From assembly GCA_024693415.1 (NCBI GenBank), contig JAILKX010000021.1, positions 1 to 5,352 of the forward strand: a stretch of 5,352 nt of DNA. The letters run 5' to 3'. The position numbers were made by a program, and so were the translations under genes. Of the stretch, positions 1 to 5,352 are shown piece after piece; positions within the stretch are counted from its first letter, which is position 1; each line of letters opens with the position of its first letter. This DNA is from Bacilli bacterium. GTDB taxonomy: Bacteria > Bacillota_I > Bacilli_A > RFN20 > CAG-826. The notes below the pieces were generated by a model, which saw nothing but the letters and a program-made list of their open reading frames with translations, did not search any database and was not told the DNA's origin.

Positions 1-1204
<1,204 letters not shown>

Positions 1205-1224
<20 letters not shown>

Positions 1225-1681
1225 GGAACATTGGCTCCGGAATTGGATACTTCGGTATTCGATAACTTTCGGCGTCTGCGGAATCGTCGCTTTCATCTGG
1301 GTCCTCTCGATGGGCATCTTCCGCGACTACGTTTCGCTTAAGGAAGCCACGCATTGGAATTTCAATAGCGAGGCCTCCAAGAACTTCTTCCTATTGACCA
1401 ACGGATTCTTCGGGTCCGGCATCATCTGCACCGGGGTGGGATTATTGATCCTAGCGAGCAACGGCGGGGCATTCGAAATGCTCGTCTATGGCGTCTCGCG
1501 CTTCATCTCCTTGTTCCGCAAGGACCACAACAAGGTGAAGTACAGGACCTATTACGACTACCACGCCGCCAGAAGCGCCGAGCCCAAGCACTCGTTCCTC
1601 TACCTTGTGATCGTCGGGCTCATCTACATCGGCATCTCGATGATTTTCCTGGCCCTCTACTACCAGGCGCTAGGGGCATAA
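1205..1681 (+). CDS. Small membrane protein, DUF3899-like
   Basis: A 158-residue protein of unknown function. It has three likely membrane segments: about 17-38, 60-84 (containing [19 protein letters not shown]) and 132-154. A basic loop between the second and third contains [21 protein letters not shown] hydrophobic helix ending in a Gly-rich SNGG, then a short amphipathic stretch, a Lys/Arg/Tyr-rich loop and a final helix resemble the DUF3899 family of Firmicutes and Mollicutes; this is recognised by eye, not by a search. The start overlaps the last 20 bases of oppF in another frame, so the two are probably translationally coupled and cotranscribed. This suggests, but does not show, a role linked to the peptide transporter or the envelope. 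Codon choice looks somewhat less biased than in oppF, with more TTG, AGG and GGA. The gene ends just before a strong terminator. Confidence 0.8.
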
Positions 1682-1686
1682 AAAGC

Positions 1687-1726
1687 AAAAAGAGGCGAAC
1701 CGTGTGTGCGAATTCGCCTCTTTTTT
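1687..1726 (+). terminator. Rho-independent terminator of the opp operon
   Basis: AAAAAGAGGCGAA (1687-1699) pairs perfectly with TTCGCCTCTTTTT (1713-1725), giving a 13-bp stem around a 13-base loop. The T-run at 1721-1726 provides the U-tract, part of which pairs with the upstream A-run. It starts six bases after the stop codon of the DUF3899-like gene. The A-run on the 5' side means it could also act on the opposite strand. A self-complementary GCGAATTCGC (1708-1717) overlaps the loop and 3' arm and could form a weaker competing fold. Confidence 0.92.
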
Positions 1727-1770
1727 CATGTTCGGGCCAGGTGAAGATATTTTATGTGCGCATGCGATTT

Positions 1771-1793
1771 CATTCGCGCGAAAGCGCGCGATG
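1771..1793 (+). promoter_or_regulatory. GC-rich hairpin/inverted repeat upstream of the sensor gene
   Basis: TCGCGCG (1774-1780) and CGCGCGA (1785-1791) form a perfect 7-bp inverted repeat around AAAG. A flanking CA/TG pair extends it past one bulged T. It ends 15 bases before the ATG at 1809. It could be an operator-like repeat or an RNA hairpin in the leader. It lacks a U-tract, so it is not a terminator. The function is unknown. Confidence 0.45.
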
Positions 1794-1794
1794 T

Positions 1795-1800
1795 GCTAAT
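1795..1800 (+). promoter_or_regulatory. Candidate -10 element for the signalling cassette
   Basis: GCTAAT, preceded by TG-rich TGT, matches four of six bases of TATAAT. It is placed so that transcription would begin at about 1807-1809, essentially at the start codon. The best -35 candidate, TTCGCG at 1773-1778 with 16-bp spacing, is poor. A second possible -10 (TATTTT, 1748-1753) lies further upstream. A promoter in this gap is expected because a strong terminator precedes it, but its exact position is weakly supported. Confidence 0.3.
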
Positions 1801-1808
1801 TTATTGAT

Positions 1809-4661
1809 ATGGATATTGCAGTAGCGGTCATTCGCCTCATACTTCTCGGCCTTTTGCCACCCGCCTTGGCGGTGGTCCTTTATTATCTGGAGAAGAAAGC
1901 CCCCTTCTACCAGAAGATCCCCTTCATGTGGAGGAGGGTGATCGGCGGCGTCGCTTTCGGCGGCCTCGCGGTCATCGCCACCGAGTTCGGCGTGAACATC
2001 GACGGCGCGGTCATGAACGTCCGCGACGCGGCCGCCGTGACGGCCGGCTTATTGTATGGCTTCCCCGCCGGCGCGATCGCCGGATTTATCGGCGGCGTCG
2101 AGCGCTTCGCCTCCGCCTATTGGAACAACACCTTCTACACCCAGTGGGCCTGCTCGATCTCGACCTTCGTCTCCGGCCTCACCGCCGGACTCATCAGGTC
2201 CTACGTCTTCACGAGCCGCCGCCCGAGGTGGGCCCATGGGTTGCTTGTCGGCCTGCTCACCGAGACATTCCATATGCTCATGATCTTCTTGACCAATGCC
2301 GGCGACCCGATCACCGCATTCGCCTACGTGAGGATCTTGGGCAACAAGATGATCACCGCCAACATGACCTCGGCGGCCCTTGCTATGGGGGCGCTCCAGA
2401 TCATGGATTACTTCATGCGCGACAAGACGCAGGCGAAAGTCAGGAAGAAGCCGCGCATCCGCTCGCTCATGACGTTGCACTTCTCGATGATCGGCCTCAT
2501 CACGATCGCCGCTTCCGGCGTCCTCACCTATGGTCTCCAGAGCTCGATGGCCTACGAGAATTCCGTGAGCCTCCTCTCCTTGAACGTCACCGACGCCAAA
2601 AACGACATCAGCGACATCTCCGACAGCAACCTCCTCGGCCTCGCCCGCAACGTCGCCAAGACGCTTGAGAAGGCAGGCATGGTCCCCGATAACGAGGACC
2701 TGATTACAATCAGCGAGGTCGCGGGCGTCTCCGAGATCCATTACGTCGACGCGAATGGCATCATCTCCTCCTCGAGCGTCGCCGAAGACATCGGCTTCGA
2801 CATGAAGAGCGGATCGAGCCAATCGGCCGTGTTCTGCCAGCTCCTCGAGAATCCGGGCGAGCTCGTCCAGGCCTATATGCCGACCTCGAAGGATCCCTCG
2901 GTCAAGAAGAAATACGCGGCCGTGTCCCTCTCCTTTGGCGGGTTCGTCCAGGTCGCTTTCAACACCACGAAGTTCTATGAGTCGCTCTATGAGATCGTCG
3001 CCCAGGTCGTCCAGAACCGCCACATCGGCGAATCCGGCTATATGCTTGTGGCCGACGAATCGCTCACCATCGTCTCGCGTTGGGAGACCCTCGACGGCAA
3101 GACGCTCGAGTCCATCGGCTTCCCGACCGACCTCTCCTCGAAGAAGGAGATGGAGCGCCACAGCGCCACGATCGACGAGGAATCCTCCTTCTACATGTTC
3201 AGCAACGCCGAGGGCTATTACGTCATCGGCGTCGTCGACACCGAAGAGATGCTGCGCCCCCGCGACATGGGCACCTTCCTTGGCGTCTACATGGAGATCT
3301 TGATCTTCTCGAGCCTCTTCATCATGGTCTATAGCCTGATCGACAGATTGGTCCTCCGCGACCTCGTGAAGACCAACCACAAGCTCACCAAGATCGCCGG
3401 CGGCGACCTCGAGCAGAGGCTCGACGCCGATTCGACCCACGAATTCTACACGCTTAGCTCCTCCATCAACTCGACCGTCGACACCCTGAAGGGCTACATC
3501 GCCCTCGAGGCCTCGCGCTACGACGAGGAGCTCGCCCTCGGCAAGCAGATCCAGCTCTCCTCCCTCCCGAGCAAATTGGCTTACCTGCAGCGCCATGAAT
3601 TCGACATCTACGGCACGATGACGACCGCAAAGCAGGTCGGCGGCGACTTCTACGATTACTTCATGCTGCCCGATAAGCGGATCGCGATGCTCATCGCTGA
3701 CGTCTCGGGCAAAGGCATCCCGGCCGCCCTCTTCATGATGAAGACCAAGTCGGTCATCAAGGCGCTCGCCGAGAACGGCCTCTCGGTCGAGGACATCTTC
3801 CAGCGCGCCAACGACCGCATCTGCGAAGGCAATGAGACCGACACCTTCGTCACCGCTTGGATGGGGATTTGCGACCTTTCGACCGGAATCGTCGAGTTCG
3901 TGAACGCCGGGCATAACCCGCCGCTAGCCAAGATCAACGGCAAATACCAGTACCTCGAGATGAAGCGCGACCTGGTCCTAGGCGCCATGGAAGGCGTGCC
4001 TTACCGCAAGCAGACATTGAAGCTTAGTCCGCGCGACGTCATCTTCCTCTATACCGACGGCATCACCGAAGCGGAATCGGGCCCCGAGAACTTCTATGGC
4101 GAGGAGCGCCTCCTAAGCGCCCTGAACGCCAACGTCGCCGTCCGCGATCCCGAGCGGATCTGCCACGACGTCCAGGAAAGCGTCCAGGATTTCGTCGGCG
4201 ACCACGACCAAAGCGACGATATGACGATGGTCTGCTTCAGCTATTACGGCGCCGCCAAGGACTATTGCTTCATCTTCGAGCCGTCCGCCGAAGCGGTGGG
4301 CAAACTCTGCGATAACGTCACCGCCGCCCTCGAGGAATGCGGCTTCAACATGGTGATGATCAACAAGGTCAACCTGATCGTCGAGGAGGCGGCCGCCAAC
4401 ATCGCCTTCCACGCCTACGAGAAGAAGAAGGGCGTCGGCAACCTCGAGCTATCCGTCTCCGAGGCGCAGATCGTCTTGACCTTCTTCGACCGCGGCCCGA
4501 AGTTCGACCCGCTCGCGAAGGAGGATCCCGACATCCACTTAGCGGCCGAAGACCGCCCGATCGGCGGACTTGGCGTCTTCATGATCAAGAAGCTCTCCGA
4601 CAAGGTCTATTATTCCTACCAGGAACGCCAGAACATCCTCACCGTCATCATCAACCGATAA
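1809..4661 (+). CDS. Membrane sensor with LytS-type TM domain, Cache-like sensor, HAMP, SpoIIE/PP2C phosphatase and SpoIIAB-like HATPase kinase
   Basis: A 950-residue signalling protein predicted to set the phosphorylation state of a STAS-domain partner. Residues 1-203 form a multi-TM block like the 5TMR domain of LytS-type sensors (GAVMNVRDAAAVTAGLLYG at 66-84 and AGFIGGVERF at 91-100 are typical). A further TM (about 221-243) leads to an extracytoplasmic region (244-487) resembling a Cache sensor (YVDANGIISSS; GESGYMLVADE). A last TM (488-511) and a HAMP domain (about 512-565) follow. The RsbU-like linker GKQIQLSSLP (578-587) precedes a PP2C/SpoIIE phosphatase with its expected acidic metal ligands: GGDFYD (Asp613), ADVSGKG (Asp631), TDG (Asp750) and SDD (802-804), plus NAGHNPP. 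Residues about 820-950 are a GHKL kinase like SpoIIAB/RsbW: N-box Glu860 and Asn864, G1 box DRGPKFDP (Asp894), G2 box IGGLG (918-922). The ATG at 1809 is chosen because it directly precedes the first TM, although no Shine-Dalgarno is seen. The likely substrate is the STAS protein encoded 44 bases downstream. The ligand is unknown. Confidence 0.92.
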   Translation: MDIAVAVIRLILLGLLPPALAVVLYYLEKKAPFYQKIPFMWRRVIGGVAFGGLAVIATEFGVNIDGAVMNVRDAAAVTAGLLYGFPAGAIAGFIGGVERFASAYWNNTFYTQWACSISTFVSGLTAGLIRSYVFTSRRPRWAHGLLVGLLTETFHMLMIFLTNAGDPITAFAYVRILGNKMITANMTSAALAMGALQIMDYFMRDKTQAKVRKKPRIRSLMTLHFSMIGLITIAASGVLTYGLQSSMAYENSVSLLSLNVTDAKNDISDISDSNLLGLARNVAKTLEKAGMVPDNEDLITISEVAGVSEIHYVDANGIISSSSVAEDIGFDMKSGSSQSAVFCQLLENPGELVQAYMPTSKDPSVKKKYAAVSLSFGGFVQVAFNTTKFYESLYEIVAQVVQNRHIGESGYMLVADESLTIVSRWETLDGKTLESIGFPTDLSSKKEMERHSATIDEESSFYMFSNAEGYYVIGVVDTEEMLRPRDMGTFLGVYMEILIFSSLFIMVYSLIDRLVLRDLVKTNHKLTKIAGGDLEQRLDADSTHEFYTLSSSINSTVDTLKGYIALEASRYDEELALGKQIQLSSLPSKLAYLQRHEFDIYGTMTTAKQVGGDFYDYFMLPDKRIAMLIADVSGKGIPAALFMMKTKSVIKALAENGLSVEDIFQRANDRICEGNETDTFVTAWMGICDLSTGIVEFVNAGHNPPLAKINGKYQYLEMKRDLVLGAMEGVPYRKQTLKLSPRDVIFLYTDGITEAESGPENFYGEERLLSALNANVAVRDPERICHDVQESVQDFVGDHDQSDDMTMVCFSYYGAAKDYCFIFEPSAEAVGKLCDNVTAALEECGFNMVMINKVNLIVEEAAANIAFHAYEKKKGVGNLELSVSEAQIVLTFFDRGPKFDPLAKEDPDIHLAAEDRPIGGLGVFMIKKLSDKVYYSYQERQNILTVIINR

Positions 4662-4691
4662 AAAAAGAGTAGGGACGTGTATGCAAAATTG

Positions 4692-4697
4692 AAAGGA
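4692..4697 (+). promoter_or_regulatory. Ribosome binding site of the STAS-kinase gene
   Basis: AAAGGA lies eight bases before the ATG at 4706 and fixes that start. The 44-base gap after the sensor gene holds no terminator-like hairpin, so the two genes are probably cotranscribed. The clear site here contrasts with its absence before the sensor gene. Confidence 0.65.
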
Positions 4698-4705
4698 AAA
4701 GCGAT

Positions 4706-5352
4706 ATGAAGATCACCGCAAAGCTAAGCGAAGGCGTATTGACCCTCGCCTTGCCATCCCGCATCGACACCACGAACGCCTCCGAAGTAGAAGAAGGCCT
4801 CAAGAAGGCGATCGAAGCCCACCAAGGCTTCGAGGAGCTGAACCTCGACGCCAAGGGGCTCGAATACATCTCAAGCGTCGGCCTCCGCGTTTTGCTGCGC
4901 CTTAGGCGCGCCCATGGGGACATGATGGTCACCGAGGTCAAACCCGAGGTCTACGACATCTTCGAGATGACCGGCTTCACCGAGATGATGGAGGTGAGGA
5001 AGGGCTACCGCACCATATCGATCGAAGGATGCCCCCTCATCGGGGAAGGGTATTTCGGCAAGGTCTACCGCATCTCGCCCGACGCGATCGTCAAGATGTA
5101 CTTCCGCACCCCGGGCCCCGAGATGTCGATCAAGGAGAGGAGCAGGGCCAAGATGGCCTTCGTCCTCGGCATCCCGACCGCGATCTCCTATGAGGTCGTC
5201 CGCATCGCGGGCACCGAGAACACCTTCGGCTCGGTCTTCGAGCTCGTCGACGCCAAGTCGATGGATTCGATCATGAAGAAGGAGCCTAACCGCATCAAGG
5301 AGATGGAGGACGTCTATTGCAACCTCCTGAAGACCATCTCCGCGACCAAGGT
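4706..5352 (+). CDS. STAS domain (SpoIIAA/RsbV-like) fused to a kinase-like phosphotransferase domain (3' end outside window)
   Basis: 215 codons are visible and the frame is open at the window end. Residues 1 to about 98 form a STAS domain of the anti-sigma-antagonist type. The motif YISSVGLRVLL (54-64) aligns with the SpoIIAA/RsbV phosphoserine loop, and Ser57 is the expected phosphorylation site (Ser56 adjacent). After a short linker, residues from about 105 begin a protein-kinase-like or aminoglycoside-phosphotransferase-like fold. It has a glycine loop IGEGYFGKVYRI (112-123), a VAIK-type lysine in AIVKMY (Lys130), a possible helix-C glutamate (Glu144) and a hinge-like segment SVFELVDA (176-183). 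The catalytic loop and metal-binding residues would lie past the window edge, so activity cannot be judged. The arrangement resembles the TIGR02172-type phosphotransferase-like family reported from Fibrobacter, recalled rather than searched. The upstream protein carries both the phosphatase and the kinase expected to act on a STAS serine. The kinase-like domain may be the output, but its substrate is unknown. Confidence 0.85.
   Translation, partial: MKITAKLSEGVLTLALPSRIDTTNASEVEEGLKKAIEAHQGFEELNLDAKGLEYISSVGLRVLLRLRRAHGDMMVTEVKPEVYDIFEMTGFTEMMEVRKGYRTISIEGCPLIGEGYFGKVYRISPDAIVKMYFRTPGPEMSIKERSRAKMAFVLGIPTAISYEVVRIAGTENTFGSVFELVDAKSMDSIMKKEPNRIKEMEDVYCNLLKTISATK

Noticed and set aside
1756..1765. 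Small palindromes TGCGCA and GCATGC upstream of the sensor gene
   Set aside because: Six-base palindromes are expected by chance in GC-rich DNA. Only the longer repeat at 1774-1791 was kept.
1928..2668. Open + strand frame of 246 codons inside the sensor gene
   Set aside because: The product is an Arg/His/Pro-rich low-complexity chain typical of a +1/+2 shadow of a GC-rich gene. The real frame there encodes well-formed membrane segments.
2049..3914. Long open frame on the minus strand (621 codons) opposite the sensor gene
   Set aside because: It is fully antisense to a gene with many conserved motifs. The translation is rich in Asp, Glu, Gly, Val and Arg without domain motifs, as expected from the GC codon bias of the real gene.
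4681..4692. Tiny frame (three codons plus stop) in the gap before the STAS-kinase gene, with a purine-rich stretch upstream
   Set aside because: Far too short to support as a leader peptide. There is no attenuator hairpin in the gap.

Overview
The window reads as part of a GC-rich bacterial chromosome that uses the standard code: TGA ends the first gene and TGG encodes Trp throughout. Three clues point to the Bacilli/Mollicutes side of the Firmicutes, plausibly an uncultured gut or rumen lineage: a DUF3899-type membrane protein, an OppF ATPase with a long charged insertion of the kind known from mollicute Opp ATPases, and a LytS-type/SpoIIE regulator next to a STAS-kinase fusion. This placement is inferred from protein character only. 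All four genes are on the + strand.

Region 1 (1-1681) is the end of an oligopeptide ABC transporter operon. It holds the OppF-type ATPase, cut at its 5' end by the window edge, followed by a small membrane protein of unknown function whose start overlaps the oppF end by 20 bases. A strong intrinsic terminator (1687-1726) closes this unit.

Region 2 (1727-1808) is a short, AT-richer regulatory gap with a GC-rich hairpin and a possible promoter directly before the next gene. That gene has no recognisable Shine-Dalgarno sequence.

Region 3 (1809-5352) is a signalling cassette. The first gene encodes a 950-residue membrane sensor. It combines a LytS-type multi-TM domain, a Cache-like extracytoplasmic domain, a HAMP domain, a SpoIIE/RsbU-type PP2C serine phosphatase and a SpoIIAB/RsbW-type HATPase kinase in one chain. 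Forty-four bases later comes a gene for a STAS (SpoIIAA/RsbV-like) domain fused to a protein-kinase-like/aminoglycoside-phosphotransferase-like domain, cut by the window end. Together the two genes encode the three classic partner-switch activities: phosphatase, anti-sigma-type kinase and STAS antagonist. No sigma factor is visible. The most interesting reading is that the STAS phosphorylation state controls the attached kinase-like domain, rather than or in addition to a sigma factor. That is a hypothesis, not something the sequence proves.
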